A stretch of DNA of 64,000 bases, taken from positions 1 to 64,000 of the forward strand of contig JBQNAL010000002.1 in assembly GCA_052170475.1 (NCBI GenBank), written 5' to 3'. The stretch comes from CAJPQU01 sp052170475. Lineage in GTDB: Bacteria; Bacillota; Negativicutes; Selenomonadales; Selenomonadaceae. The position numbers were made by a program, and so were the translations under genes. Under the pieces are notes generated by a model that ran no database searches, was not told the origin of the DNA, and worked only from the letters and a program-made list of their open reading frames with translations. Below, one piece after another: positions 25,636-35,101 of this stretch. Each line of letters starts with the position of its first letter. Position 1 is the first letter of the stretch.

Positions 25636-26013
25636 ATGCCTACGATAAATCAGTTGGTTCGTAAGAGCAGACAGACCATGCAGGAGAAATCCACGTCACC
25701 GGCGCTCAAGGATTGCCCGCAGAAACGAGGGGTTTGCACGAGAGTCTACACCACGACCCCGAAGAAGCCGAATTCCGCGCTTCGTAAGGTGGCGCGTGTT
25801 CGTTTGACGAATAGCATTGAAGTGACGGCTTACATTCCCGGTATTGGTCATAATCTTCAGGAGCATAGCGTTGTTTTGATTCGCGGCGGCCGCGTCAAGG
25901 ATCTGCCGGGCGTTCGCTATCACATCATCCGCGGTTCGCTGGATACGGCTGGCGTGCAGGATCGCAATCAGGGTCGGTCGAAATACGGCGCGAAACGCGC
26001 GAAGAAAAAATAA
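25636..26013 (+). CDS. rpsL: Ribosomal protein S12
   Basis: The 125-residue decoding-centre protein. TTTPKKPNSALRKVARVRLTN carries the conserved lysine associated with streptomycin sensitivity, and GGRVKDLPGVRYH the second decoding loop. The ATG at 25636 follows AAGGAGGTG; an upstream in-frame extension was rejected. First protein of the classic rpsL-rpsG-fusA-tuf order. Confidence 0.98.
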   Translation: MPTINQLVRKSRQTMQEKSTSPALKDCPQKRGVCTRVYTTTPKKPNSALRKVARVRLTNSIEVTAYIPGIGHNLQEHSVVLIRGGRVKDLPGVRYHIIRGSLDTAGVQDRNQGRSKYGAKRAKKK

Positions 26014-26050
26014 CATGCTTTGAAGATCATGAGCAAGGAGGGATTTTTGA

Positions 26051-26521
26051 ATGCCAAGAAAAGGTGCCGTGCCGAAGCGCGACGTGCTGCCGGATCCGGT
26101 ATATCATGATAAGATCGTCACCAAGTTTATCAATAAAGTGATGCTTTCGGGCAAGAAGGGCGTCGCAGAGCGCGTCGTTTACGATGCGTTTGAGACGATT
26201 CGCTCCAAGACGGGGAAGGATCCGCTGGAGGTTTTCCAGACGGCGCTTAAAAACGTCATGCCGATACTGGAAGTTCGCGCCCGTCGGGTGGGCGGTGCGA
26301 ATTATCAGGTGCCGGTGGAGGTTCGCCCTGATCGTCGGATGACGCTCGGGATTCGCTGGCTGGTGAATTACGCGCGGCTGCGCGGGGAAAAGACCATGGA
26401 TGAGCGGCTTTCCGCGGAACTCATGGACGCTGCCAACAACACGGGCGCAGCGGTGAAGAAAAAAGAAGATACGCATAAGATGGCGGAAGCGAACAAGGCG
26501 TTTGCCCATTATCGCTGGTAA
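26051..26521 (+). CDS. rpsG: Ribosomal protein S7
   Basis: A 156-residue protein that nucleates the 30S head. MPRKGAVPKRDVLPDPVYHDKIVTKFIN and VRPDRRMTLGIRWLVNYARLRGEKTM are conserved. AAGGAGG precedes the ATG. In many bacteria S7 represses this operon; no leader was identified here. Confidence 0.98.
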   Translation: MPRKGAVPKRDVLPDPVYHDKIVTKFINKVMLSGKKGVAERVVYDAFETIRSKTGKDPLEVFQTALKNVMPILEVRARRVGGANYQVPVEVRPDRRMTLGIRWLVNYARLRGEKTMDERLSAELMDAANNTGAAVKKKEDTHKMAEANKAFAHYRW

Positions 26522-26560
26522 TCATTGAACGGTATCTAAAGGATTAAGGAGAGATAAAGA

Positions 26561-28639
26561 GTGGGCAGAGAGTTTTCGCTGGAAAAAACTCGCAATATTG
26601 GTATCATGGCACACATTGATGCCGGCAAAACGACGACCACTGAGCGTATCCTCTTCTACACGGGTGTAAACCATAAGATTGGTGAAGTGCATGATGGTGC
26701 AGCAACAATGGATTGGATGGACCAGGAGCAGGAGCGCGGCATTACGATTACGTCCGCCGCGACGACGTGTTACTGGAAGGGTCATCGCATCAACATCATT
26801 GACACGCCAGGTCACGTGGACTTTACGGTTGAAGTAGAACGCTCTTTGCGCGTGCTTGACGGTGCGATTGCCGTTCTGACCGCCCGCGGGGGGGTCGAGC
26901 CGCAGACGGAAACGGTGTGGCGCCAGGCGGAAAAGTACGGCGTTCCGCGCATGGCGTACGTCAACAAGATGGATTCGACGGGGGCGGACTTTTTCAACGT
27001 CGTGCAGATGATGCAGGAGCGTTTGAACGCCAACCCGGTCGCCATTCAGCTTCCCATCGGTGTGGAAGATACGTTCCGCGGGGTGGTCGATCTCGTGAAG
27101 ATGGACGCCATCATATACGAAGACGATTTGGGCAAGGTCAGCGGCGAAGCCGAAATCCCCGACGAGATGAAGGAGCAGGCGGAGGAGTACCGCGACAAGC
27201 TCTTGGAAGCGTTGGCGGAGACGGACGACGAGCTGATGGAGAAATATCTGGGCGGCGAAGAATTGACGGAAGATGAGATTCGCACCGCGCTTCGCAAGGC
27301 GACCATTGCCTGCCAGATTTGCCCGGTTACCTGCGGGTCTTCCTTCAAGAACAAAGGTGTGCAGCCGATGCTCGATGCGGTGGTGGCCTATATGCCGGCG
27401 CCGACAGACATCCCGGATATTAAGGGGACGAACCCTGATACCGGGGAGGAGGATTCCCGTCCGTCAAGCGATGACGCGCCCTTTTCGGCGCTGGCCTTTA
27501 AGATCATGGCCGATCCGTTTGTCGGGAAGCTGGCGTTTTTCCGGGTATATTCCGGGAAATTGGAAGCTGGGTCTTACGTCTTTAATTCGACGAAGAACCG
27601 CAAGGGTCGTCTGGGGCGTATTCTGCAAATGCACGCCAACCATCGGGCGGAGATCACGACGGTGTACAGCGGTGACATTGCGGCGGCCGTGGGGCTGAAG
27701 GATACGACGACGGGCGACACTCTCTGCGACGAAGATCATCCCATCGTCCTTGAGTCCATGGTGTTCCCTGACCCGGTGATTTCGGTGGCGGTGGAGCCTA
27801 AGACGAAGGACGATCAGGAGAAGATGGGCATCGCCTTGCAGCGCTTGGCGGAAGAGGACCCGACCTTCCGTGTTCATACGGATCAGGAGACGGGACAGAC
27901 CATTATCTCCGGCATGGGCGAGCTGCACCTTGAGATCATCGTGGATCGTATGCTGCGGGAGTTCAAGGTGGACTGCACGGTGGGCAATCCGCAGGTCGCG
28001 TACCGCGAAACCATTCGCAAATCCGTCAAGGCGGAAGGGAAGTTCGTCCGTCAGTCGGGCGGTCACGGTCAGTACGGTCACTGCTGGCTGGAACTTGTCC
28101 CCCAAGAACCGGGCGAAGGCTTCGCTTTCGAGAACAAAGTGGTGGGCGGCGCGATTCCGAAGGAGTTCATCAATCCCATCGAGGCCGGGGTCAAGGAAGC
28201 CATGGAGAACGGTGTCATTGCCGGGTATCCGATGGTGGACATCAAGGCCATCGTGTACGACGGCTCCTTCCACGAAGTGGATTCTTCCGAAATGGCGTTT
28301 AAGATTGCCGGCTCCATGGCGTTCAAGAACGGTGCGGAAAAAGCCAGCCCGGTTCTCTTGGAACCGTATGTGAAGGTGGAAGTCATCGTCCCCGAGGAAT
28401 ATATGGGCGACGTCATCGGGGATCTTAATTCCCGCCGCGGTCGCATCGAGGGGATGGAGCCGCGCAACGGCGCACAGGTCATTAACGCGATGGTGCCGCT
28501 GGCGGAAATGTTTGGCTACGCGACGGATCTTCGCTCTAAGACACAGGGACGCGGGAACTATTCGATGGAGGTTTCTTTCTACGATGAAGTTCCTAAGAAT
28601 ATATCCGATGCAATAGTGGCAAAGAATAAGGGCGAATAA
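26561..28639 (+). CDS. fusA: Elongation factor G
   Basis: The translocation GTPase, 692 residues, starting at GTG with AAGGAGAG upstream. G1 is AHIDAGKTTTTERI, G2/G3 are ERGITITSAAT and DTPGHVDFTVEVERS, and G4 is NKMDSTGADF. Domains II-V follow, with domain IV around RQSGGHGQYGHCWLELVP. A single complete copy with no sign of divergence. Confidence 0.98.
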   Translation: MGREFSLEKTRNIGIMAHIDAGKTTTTERILFYTGVNHKIGEVHDGAATMDWMDQEQERGITITSAATTCYWKGHRINIIDTPGHVDFTVEVERSLRVLDGAIAVLTARGGVEPQTETVWRQAEKYGVPRMAYVNKMDSTGADFFNVVQMMQERLNANPVAIQLPIGVEDTFRGVVDLVKMDAIIYEDDLGKVSGEAEIPDEMKEQAEEYRDKLLEALAETDDELMEKYLGGEELTEDEIRTALRKATIACQICPVTCGSSFKNKGVQPMLDAVVAYMPAPTDIPDIKGTNPDTGEEDSRPSSDDAPFSALAFKIMADPFVGKLAFFRVYSGKLEAGSYVFNSTKNRKGRLGRILQMHANHRAEITTVYSGDIAAAVGLKDTTTGDTLCDEDHPIVLESMVFPDPVISVAVEPKTKDDQEKMGIALQRLAEEDPTFRVHTDQETGQTIISGMGELHLEIIVDRMLREFKVDCTVGNPQVAYRETIRKSVKAEGKFVRQSGGHGQYGHCWLELVPQEPGEGFAFENKVVGGAIPKEFINPIEAGVKEAMENGVIAGYPMVDIKAIVYDGSFHEVDSSEMAFKIAGSMAFKNGAEKASPVLLEPYVKVEVIVPEEYMGDVIGDLNSRRGRIEGMEPRNGAQVINAMVPLAEMFGYATDLRSKTQGRGNYSMEVSFYDEVPKNISDAIVAKNKGE

Positions 28640-28654
28640 GGGAGGAAAACGAAA

Positions 28655-29842
28655 ATGGCGAAACAGAAGTTTGAGAGAACGAAACCCCATGTAAACATTG
28701 GTACCATCGGTCACGTCGATCACGGCAAGACGACCTTGACGGCGGCCATCACGAAAGTGCTGTCCCAGAAGGGCGGCGCGGACTTCATGGACTACAACAT
28801 GATCGATAAGGCGCCGGAGGAACGTGAGCGCGGTATCACGATCAATACGTCCCACGTTGAGTATGAGACGGAAAAGCGCCACTATGCACACGTGGACTGC
28901 CCGGGTCACGCGGACTATGTGAAGAACATGATCACCGGCGCGGCGCAGATGGACGGTGCGATCTTGGTGGTCAGCGCGGCGGACGGCCCCATGCCCCAGA
29001 CGCGTGAGCATATCCTTTTGGCGCGTCAGGTTGGCGTTCCGGCCATCGTCGTCTTCTTGAACAAGGTGGACATGGTGGACGATCCCGAACTGTTGGAATT
29101 GGTTGAGATGGAAGTGCGCGACCTGCTCACCCAGTATGAGTTCCCCGGGGACGACATCCCCGTGGTTGCCGGTTCGGCGCTCAAGGCGCTCGAGGGCGAT
29201 GCAGAGTATGAGAAGAAGATCCTTGAGCTGATGGACGCGGTGGACGAGTATGTTCCGACGCCGACGCGCGACACGGATAAGCCGTTCCTGATGCCGGTGG
29301 AGGACGTCATGACCATCACGGGTCGCGGCACGGTCGCTACGGGTCGTGTGGAGCGCGGAGCCTTGAATCAGGGCGATACGGTGGAGATCGTCGGCATTAA
29401 AGAGACGAAGTCCACGGTCGTCACGGGCATCGAGATGTTCCGCAAGACGCTGGATTCGGCGGTGGCCGGTGACAATATCGGCGCTCTTTTGCGCGGTATT
29501 GATCGCACCGAGATCGAGCGCGGCCAGGTTTTGGCGAAGCCGGGTTCCATTCATCCCCATACGAAGTTCAAGGCGCAGGTCTACGTCCTGACGAAGGAAG
29601 AAGGCGGCCGCCACACCCCGTTCCTCTCGAACTATCGTCCCCAGTTCTATTTCCGCACCACGGACGTGACGGGCGTTGTCCACTTGCCGGAAGGGACGGA
29701 AATGGTCATGCCGGGCGATAACGTCGAGATGGACGTGGAGCTCATCACCCCCATCGCCATCGAGAAGGGGCTGCGCTTCGCTATTCGCGAGGGCGGTCAT
29801 ACCGTCGGCGCAGGCCGTGTCGTGGAGATCACGGAAGGCTGA
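28655..29842 (+). CDS. tuf: Elongation factor Tu
   Basis: The 395-residue GTPase that brings aminoacyl-tRNA to the ribosome. G1 is GHVDHGKTTLT, switch I ERERGITINTSHVEYET, G3 DCPGHADYVKNM, and G4 NKVDMVDDPE. AGGGAGGAAA lies upstream. It ends the str operon with a hairpin at 29865-29892. Confidence 0.98.
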   Translation: MAKQKFERTKPHVNIGTIGHVDHGKTTLTAAITKVLSQKGGADFMDYNMIDKAPEERERGITINTSHVEYETEKRHYAHVDCPGHADYVKNMITGAAQMDGAILVVSAADGPMPQTREHILLARQVGVPAIVVFLNKVDMVDDPELLELVEMEVRDLLTQYEFPGDDIPVVAGSALKALEGDAEYEKKILELMDAVDEYVPTPTRDTDKPFLMPVEDVMTITGRGTVATGRVERGALNQGDTVEIVGIKETKSTVVTGIEMFRKTLDSAVAGDNIGALLRGIDRTEIERGQVLAKPGSIHPHTKFKAQVYVLTKEEGGRHTPFLSNYRPQFYFRTTDVTGVVHLPEGTEMVMPGDNVEMDVELITPIAIEKGLRFAIREGGHTVGAGRVVEITEG

Positions 29843-29864
29843 GGGAGCGTTTCATAGGTTGATG

Positions 29865-29892
29865 ATAAGGGCGGCGCCTGCGCCGCCCTTAT
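29865..29892 (+). terminator. GC-rich hairpin after tuf (weak or partial terminator)
   Basis: ATAAGGGCGGCG and CGCCGCCCTTAT pair perfectly over 12 bp. No T run follows, so this may allow readthrough into the S10 operon or act as a 3' end protector. Confidence 0.5.
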
Positions 29893-29996
29893 ATAAAGCC
29901 TGACATGCGATGAAGCGGCAGATTGCTCGCATGGGCGAGGGAACTGGCGCTGAGAACCGTCTAGGTCAAGAACTTGGGCGATAAGGAGGAAAAATC

Positions 29997-30308
29997 TTGT
30001 CTAAGAAGCAAAAAATTAGAATTCGTTTGAAGGCTTACGATCATAAGGCACTCGATCAGAGCGCCATCAAGATCGTCGATACGGCGAAGCGGACGGGCGC
30101 GATGGTATCAGGGCCGATTCCCCTTCCCACGGAAAAGAATGTGTACACGATCCTTCGTTCCCCTCATGTGAATAAGGATTCGCGGGAACAGTTTGAAATG
30201 AGGACCCATAAGCGTCTGATCGACATCCTCGAACCTTCCAATAAGACCGTCGATGCCCTCATGCATCTCGATCTGCCGGCGGGCGTGGACATTGAAATGA
30301 AACTGTAA
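29997..30308 (+). CDS. rpsJ: Ribosomal protein S10
   Basis: The 103-residue protein, also the transcription antitermination factor NusE. KIRIRLKAYDHKALDQSA and GPIPLPTEKNVYTILRSPHVNKDSREQFEMRTH are conserved. The start is TTG with AAGGAGGAAAA upstream. First gene of the S10 operon. Confidence 0.97.
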   Translation: MSKKQKIRIRLKAYDHKALDQSAIKIVDTAKRTGAMVSGPIPLPTEKNVYTILRSPHVNKDSREQFEMRTHKRLIDILEPSNKTVDALMHLDLPAGVDIEMKL

Positions 30309-30320
30309 GGAGGTGAAATT

Positions 30321-30965
30321 ATGTCGAAAGCAATTTTAGGCCGAAAATTAGGCATGACGCAGCTTTTCACCGAGGAAGGCAAGGTGGTGCCCGTGACGGT
30401 CGTCGAGTCCGGCAAGAACGTCGTCATTCAGAACAAGACGGTGGAGACGGACGGATACAATGCGGTGCAGCTTGGCTTTGGTGAGGTCAAAGAATATAAA
30501 GTCACGAAGCCTTTGAAAGGTCACTTTGCCAAGGCGGGTGTCCAGCCGGTCAAGTTCATTCGGGAGTTGCGCCTTTCTGATCCTTCTGCGTACCAGGTGG
30601 GCGACACCCTCGGCGTCGATGTCTTTGCGGCGGGCGACTTGGTGGATGTCACTGGGACTTCCAAGGGCAAAGGCTTCGCCGGTACGGTCAAGCGGCATCA
30701 TTTCGCCCGCGGCCCTATGGGACACGGCTCCAAGTCTCATCGCGAACCCGGTTCCACCGGCGCCATGATCAGCGGTCACGGCGGTCGTGTCCTGAAGGGG
30801 AAGAAGCTCCCCGGTCAGATGGGACATGAGCGGGTCACGGTACAGCGCCTTACGGTAGTCAAGGTGGATACGGATCGCAACTTGATCCTCATCAAGGGCG
30901 CGATCCCCGGCCCGAAAAAGGGATTTGTCGTCATTAAGAATACGGTTAAACCGAAGAAAAAATAA
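30321..30965 (+). CDS. rplC: Ribosomal protein L3
   Basis: A 214-residue protein with ILGRKLGMTQLFTEEGKVVPVTV at the start and the long extension HGSKSHREPGSTG that reaches the peptidyl-transferase centre. AAGGAGGTG precedes the ATG. Confidence 0.98.
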   Translation: MSKAILGRKLGMTQLFTEEGKVVPVTVVESGKNVVIQNKTVETDGYNAVQLGFGEVKEYKVTKPLKGHFAKAGVQPVKFIRELRLSDPSAYQVGDTLGVDVFAAGDLVDVTGTSKGKGFAGTVKRHHFARGPMGHGSKSHREPGSTGAMISGHGGRVLKGKKLPGQMGHERVTVQRLTVVKVDTDRNLILIKGAIPGPKKGFVVIKNTVKPKKK

Positions 30966-30987
30966 CGGAAGGAGGATTTGCGAAATT

Positions 30988-31611
30988 ATGCCTAAAGTAG
31001 CAGTATACGATATGGCTAGCCAGCAGGTCGGCGATATTGAATTGAATGATAACATTTTCGGCGTGGAAGTGAATGGCCCCCTCCTTCATCAGGCGGTTGT
31101 CATGCAGATGGCCTCGCGGCGTCTTGGCACCCACGCGACGAAGACGCGCGCCATGGTGCGCGGCGGCGGTCGTAAGCCTTGGCGGCAAAAGGGTACGGGA
31201 CACGCGCGGAGCGGTTCCAATACCTCGCCGGTCTGGGTCGGCGGCGGCGTCGTTTTTGGCCCGCATCCCCGTTCTTATGCGTTCAGTATGCCGCGTAAGC
31301 AGCGCCGGTTAGCGCTTAAATGCGCACTTTCGGATAAAGTGCAGAGCGGCGATGTCCTCGTTTTGGATCGCTTGGACTTTGCGGCGCCGAAGACGAAAGA
31401 TATGGTCAAAATGCTTGACGCTTTCAAGGTAGAGAAGAAAGCCCTCATCGTCACCGCCGAGGAAGCGGAGAACGTAGAGCGCTCCTCAAGGAACATCCCC
31501 GGGGTCAAGGCCATTCACACGATGGGGCTGAACGTCGTGGATATTCTCCATCATGACAAGCTCTTTATCACCAAGGACGCGATCACTCGAATCGAGGAGG
31601 TGCTGGCATGA
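30988..31611 (+). CDS. rplD: Ribosomal protein L4
   Basis: The 207-residue protein whose extended loop, seen here as GGGRKPWRQKGTGHARSGS, lines the exit tunnel. The ATG at 30988 follows GGAAGGAGG; a longer frame inside rplC was rejected. Its stop overlaps rplW by four bases. Confidence 0.97.
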   Translation: MPKVAVYDMASQQVGDIELNDNIFGVEVNGPLLHQAVVMQMASRRLGTHATKTRAMVRGGGRKPWRQKGTGHARSGSNTSPVWVGGGVVFGPHPRSYAFSMPRKQRRLALKCALSDKVQSGDVLVLDRLDFAAPKTKDMVKMLDAFKVEKKALIVTAEEAENVERSSRNIPGVKAIHTMGLNVVDILHHDKLFITKDAITRIEEVLA

Positions 31612-31892
31612 TGGAAGCGCGTGACATCTTGATTCGCCCACTGGTTACGGAACGATCCACCGCTTTGATGGAACAGGGCAAATACGTCTTTGAAGTGGCG
31701 AAGGCCGCGAATAAGATCCAGATCGCTGATGCGGTGGCGGAGATTTTCAAAGTCAAGGTGCTGGCGGTCAATACGACCAACGTGACGGGCAAAGTAAAGC
31801 GCGTGGGGCGCAATATCGGTCGGCGCCGCAGCTATAAGAAAGCCATCGTCACACTCGCTCCGGGTGAGACGATCCAGTTCTTTGAAGGCTGA
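31608..31892 (+). CDS. rplW: Ribosomal protein L23
   Basis: The 94-residue exit-site protein to which trigger factor and SRP dock. RDILIRPLVTERSTALME and VNTTNVTGKVKRVGR are conserved. The start ATG overlaps the stop of rplD (ATGA), indicating coupling; GAGGTGCTGG is the ribosome site. Confidence 0.97.
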   Translation: MMEARDILIRPLVTERSTALMEQGKYVFEVAKAANKIQIADAVAEIFKVKVLAVNTTNVTGKVKRVGRNIGRRRSYKKAIVTLAPGETIQFFEG

Positions 31893-31917
31893 TATTTCGG
31901 TAAAGGAGGTAAAATAA

Positions 31918-32742
31918 GTGGCAATTAAGAGTTTCAAACCCTATTCGGCCGGCAGACGCTCCATGACCGTGGCGTCGTTCGACGAGATAACAACGGACAA
32001 GCCGGAAAAATCGCTGGTCGTCCCCTTAAAGCAGCACGGCGGCCGCAACCAGCAAGGTCGCTTGACCGTTCGCCATCAGGGCGGCGGGCATAAGCGCCGG
32101 TATCGTATCATTGACTTCAAGCGCAACAAAGACGGTATCCCGGCTCGGGTCGCGACGATTGAATACGATCCGAACCGCAGCGCCCGCATCGCCCTTTTGA
32201 ACTATGCGGACGGCGAGAAGCGCTACATCATCGCGCCGAACGGCATCAAGGTCGGCGACGTGGTGGTCTCGGGTCCCGATGCGGACATCAAGCCGGGCAA
32301 TGCGCTTCCCATCGTGAACATCCCCTTGGGTACCATGATTCATAATATCGAACTCAAAATCGGCAAGGGCGGTCAGCTCGTCCGTTCGGCGGGTACTAGC
32401 GCCCAGCTCATGGCCAAGGAAGGAAGCTACGCCCTCCTTCGTATGCCGTCCGGCGAGCTTCGCAAGGTTCACATCAACTGCCGGGCGACCATCGGCGAGG
32501 TCGGCAACTTAGAACACGAAAATATCACCATCGGTAAAGCGGGACGCTCCCGCTGGATGGGTATCCGTCCTTCTACCCGCGGCGTCGCAATGAACCCGAA
32601 TGACCATCCGCACGGCGGCGGCGAGGGTCGCAGCCCCGTCGGACGCAAACACCCGGTCACGAAGTGGGGTAAATGCGCGATGGGCGCTAAGACCCGTCAT
32701 AAAAAGCCGTCGGATAAATTCATCGTCAAGAGACGCAAGTGA
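31918..32742 (+). CDS. rplB: Ribosomal protein L2
   Basis: The 274-residue protein needed for subunit joining. GRNQQGRLTVRHQGGGHKR at the start and MNPNDHPHGGGEGRSPVGRK near the end, with the functionally important histidine, are intact. GTG start behind AAAGGAGGT. Confidence 0.98.
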   Translation: MAIKSFKPYSAGRRSMTVASFDEITTDKPEKSLVVPLKQHGGRNQQGRLTVRHQGGGHKRRYRIIDFKRNKDGIPARVATIEYDPNRSARIALLNYADGEKRYIIAPNGIKVGDVVVSGPDADIKPGNALPIVNIPLGTMIHNIELKIGKGGQLVRSAGTSAQLMAKEGSYALLRMPSGELRKVHINCRATIGEVGNLEHENITIGKAGRSRWMGIRPSTRGVAMNPNDHPHGGGEGRSPVGRKHPVTKWGKCAMGAKTRHKKPSDKFIVKRRK

Positions 32743-32796
32743 TAGAAAGGGCAGCAGGGCGCTTTTGACGCGTCCTGCCGGGAAGGAGGATACATT

Positions 32797-33078
32797 TTGT
32801 CAAGATCGGTTAAAAAAGGCCCCTTTGTACAGGAGAGCTTGATGAAGAAGATCAACGCCCTGAACGAGGCCAACGAAAAAAAGGTCATCAAGACGTGGTC
32901 GCGCAGCTCGACGATTCTCCCCGAATTCGTCAGCCATACCGTGGCAGTGCATGATGGCCGCAAGCATGTGCCGGTGTACATCACGGAAGATATGGTCGGG
33001 CATAAATTAGGCGAATTTGCCCCGACCCGTACCTATAAGGGTCATGCTGGATCCGAGAAGCGGACGGAGCTTAAATGA
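32797..33078 (+). CDS. rpsS: Ribosomal protein S19
   Basis: A 93-residue 30S head protein: SRSVKKGPFVQESLMKK and KTWSRSSTILPEFV are conserved. TTG start with GGAAGGAGG upstream. Confidence 0.97.
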   Translation: MSRSVKKGPFVQESLMKKINALNEANEKKVIKTWSRSSTILPEFVSHTVAVHDGRKHVPVYITEDMVGHKLGEFAPTRTYKGHAGSEKRTELK

Positions 33079-33099
33079 TTGCGAAAGGAGAATCCTTAA

Positions 33100-33432
33100 A
33101 TGGAAGCCAAAGCTGTTGCTAAATACATTCGCATTGCTCCGCGTAAAGTACGGGTCGTCATGAATCTGATTCGTGGCAAGAGCGTCGCCGAAGCCTTTGC
33201 GATATTGAAGTTTACACCGAAAGCCGGCGCTGACGTCATAGAGAAAGTATTGAAATCTGCGGTGGCCAATGCGGAAAATAATTTTGATATGAATGTCGAT
33301 AAACTGTACGTTTCTTCTGCTTACGTCGATCAGGGACCGACGCTGAAACGAATCCATCCGCGTTCGCGTGGGCAGGCGTTCAGCATTTTCAAGCGGACGT
33401 CGCACGTTACGGTTGTCGTTTCAGAAAAATAA
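33100..33432 (+). CDS. rplV: Ribosomal protein L22
   Basis: A 110-residue tunnel protein: AKYIRIAPRKVRVVMNLIRGKSV, then the loop near GPTLKRIHPRSRGQAF that forms the tunnel constriction. GAAAGGAG precedes the ATG. Confidence 0.97.
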   Translation: MEAKAVAKYIRIAPRKVRVVMNLIRGKSVAEAFAILKFTPKAGADVIEKVLKSAVANAENNFDMNVDKLYVSSAYVDQGPTLKRIHPRSRGQAFSIFKRTSHVTVVVSEK

Positions 33433-33448
33433 GAAGGAGGGGAACGTA

Positions 33449-34123
33449 TTGGGTCAGAAAGTAAATCCGCATGGGATGCGCCTTGGCATCGTCAAGACTT
33501 GGGACGCCAAGTGGTATGCTGATAAAGACTACGCAGAAAATCTGCATGAAGATATTAAGATTCGCGATTATCTGATGGACAGCCTCCAGACGGCGGGGAT
33601 CTCCCGGGTCGAAACGGAACGCTCCAAGAACCGTCTGCGCCTCACCATCCATACGGCGAAACCGGGCATGGTGATCGGCCGCGGCGGCTCCGGCATCGAG
33701 CAGATCAAGGCCGGGCTGAAAGGCTACACGGAAAAGCGCGTGGACATTGATATTGCCGAAGTGAAATCGCCGGATTTGGACGCCAAATTGGTCGCGGAAA
33801 ATGTCGCCGGTCAGTTGGAACGCCGCATCGCTTTCCGCCGCGCGATGAAGTCCTGCGTCGGACGCACCATGCGCATGGGCGCGAAGGGCGTCAAGATCAT
33901 GGTCAGCGGCCGTTTGGGCGGCGCGGAAATCGCCCGCACCGAGTCGTATCGGGAGGGCAGTATTCCGCTGCACACCCTGCGCGCCGACATTGATTACGGT
34001 ACGGCGGAAGCCGCCACGACCTACGGGCGGATCGGCGTCAAGGTCTGGATCTTCAAAGGGGAAATCCTGCCCGAAAAGAAGCAGACGGCTCCGGCAGCTC
34101 GGACGGAAGGGAGCGAAGCCTGA
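33449..34123 (+). CDS. rpsC: Ribosomal protein S3
   Basis: The 224-residue protein at the mRNA entry site. GQKVNPHGMRLGIVKTWDAKWY opens the protein, and the KH domain holds GMVIGRGGSGIEQIK. TTG 33449 behind GAAGGAGGGG was chosen; the open frame extends into rplV. The stop overlaps the first base of rplP. Confidence 0.97.
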   Translation: MGQKVNPHGMRLGIVKTWDAKWYADKDYAENLHEDIKIRDYLMDSLQTAGISRVETERSKNRLRLTIHTAKPGMVIGRGGSGIEQIKAGLKGYTEKRVDIDIAEVKSPDLDAKLVAENVAGQLERRIAFRRAMKSCVGRTMRMGAKGVKIMVSGRLGGAEIARTESYREGSIPLHTLRADIDYGTAEAATTYGRIGVKVWIFKGEILPEKKQTAPAARTEGSEA

Positions 34124-34569
34124 TGTTATTACCGAAGAGAGTCAAATATCGTAAGCAGTTCCGCGGACGGATGAAGGGACAGGCGCACAGGGGCAATACG
34201 GTATCCCATGGCCAGTTCGGTCTCGTGGCCTTGGAACCGGCGTGGATCACGAACCGCCAGATCGAGGCGGCGCGTATCGCGATGACGCGCTACATTAAGC
34301 GCGGCGGTCAGGTCTGGATCAAGATTTTCCCGGATAAGCCGGTGACGGCGAAACCTGCTGAGACCCGCATGGGCAGCGGCAAGGGGTCTCCGGAATACTG
34401 GGTCGCCGTCGTCAAGCCGGGTCGCGTCCTCTTCGAGATGGACGGGATTTCCGAGGAAGTGGCAAAAGAGGCCATGCGCTTGGCCGGTCACAAGCTCCCC
34501 ATCAAGACGAAGTTCGTGAAGCGTGAGGACGAGCAGCAGAAAGAGGGCGGTGACGTAAATGAAGGTTAA
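34123..34569 (+). CDS. rplP: Ribosomal protein L16
   Basis: A 148-residue protein near the A-site tRNA: LLPKRVKYRKQFRGRMKGQ and GRVLFEMDGISEEVAKEAMRLAGHKLP are conserved. It starts on the last base of the rpsC stop and overlaps rpmC by 11 bases. Confidence 0.97.
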   Translation: MLLPKRVKYRKQFRGRMKGQAHRGNTVSHGQFGLVALEPAWITNRQIEAARIAMTRYIKRGGQVWIKIFPDKPVTAKPAETRMGSGKGSPEYWVAVVKPGRVLFEMDGISEEVAKEAMRLAGHKLPIKTKFVKREDEQQKEGGDVNEG

Positions 34570-34753
34570 TGAAATTCGGGAGATGAGTTCGGCTGAACTC
34601 GACCAGAAGGTCGCTTCCCTCAAGGAAGAACTCTTCAACCTCAGATTCCAGCACGCCACCGGCCAGCTCGAAAATCCGATGCGCATCCGGGAAGTCAAAA
34701 AGACCATCGCCCGCATCAAGACGGTGCAGCGTCAGCAGGAACTGAATGCCTGA
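34559..34753 (+). CDS. rpmC: Ribosomal protein L29
   Basis: A 64-residue two-helix protein at the tunnel exit: IREMSSAELDQKVASLKEELFNLRFQ is characteristic. The start lies inside the end of rplP, with GGCGGTG upstream. Confidence 0.96.
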   Translation: MKVNEIREMSSAELDQKVASLKEELFNLRFQHATGQLENPMRIREVKKTIARIKTVQRQQELNA

Positions 34754-34802
34754 GGGAACTTCGTTTCCCAAGTTGAACTATGCCGAGGAAGGAGGCTCCC
34801 TG

Positions 34803-35060
34803 ATGAGCGAGAGAAATGTTCGCAAGACGCGCGTGGGAAAAGTCGTCAGCGATAAGATGGAAAAGACCGTCGTGGTCGCCGTGGAAGATCTTGAGCAGCA
34901 CAAACTCTACAAGAAAGCGGTCAAGAAGACGGTGAAGTTCAAGGCGCACGACGAAGAGAACGACGCCCATACCGGCGATACCGTACAGATCATGGAAACG
35001 CGTCCGCTCTCTAAAGACAAGAGATGGCGGGTTGTGAAAGTGATTGCCCGAGCGAAATAA
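34803..35060 (+). CDS. rpsQ: Ribosomal protein S17
   Basis: An 85-residue OB-fold protein: RKTRVGKVVSDKMEKTVVVAVE and HDEENDAHTGDTVQIMETRPLSKDKRW are conserved. ATG 34803 was chosen because GGAAGGAGG stands just upstream. Confidence 0.97.
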   Translation: MSERNVRKTRVGKVVSDKMEKTVVVAVEDLEQHKLYKKAVKKTVKFKAHDEENDAHTGDTVQIMETRPLSKDKRWRVVKVIARAK

Positions 35061-35101
35061 TTGCCTTCAGATACATAGAAATCAAAGAAGGAGGTAAGAC
35101 A

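Noticed and set aside
27464..29800. Very long minus-strand open frame (778 codons) opposite fusA and tuf
   Set aside because: It is the antisense shadow of two highly biased genes, rich in His/Arg/Asp, with no ribosome site or recognisable domain.
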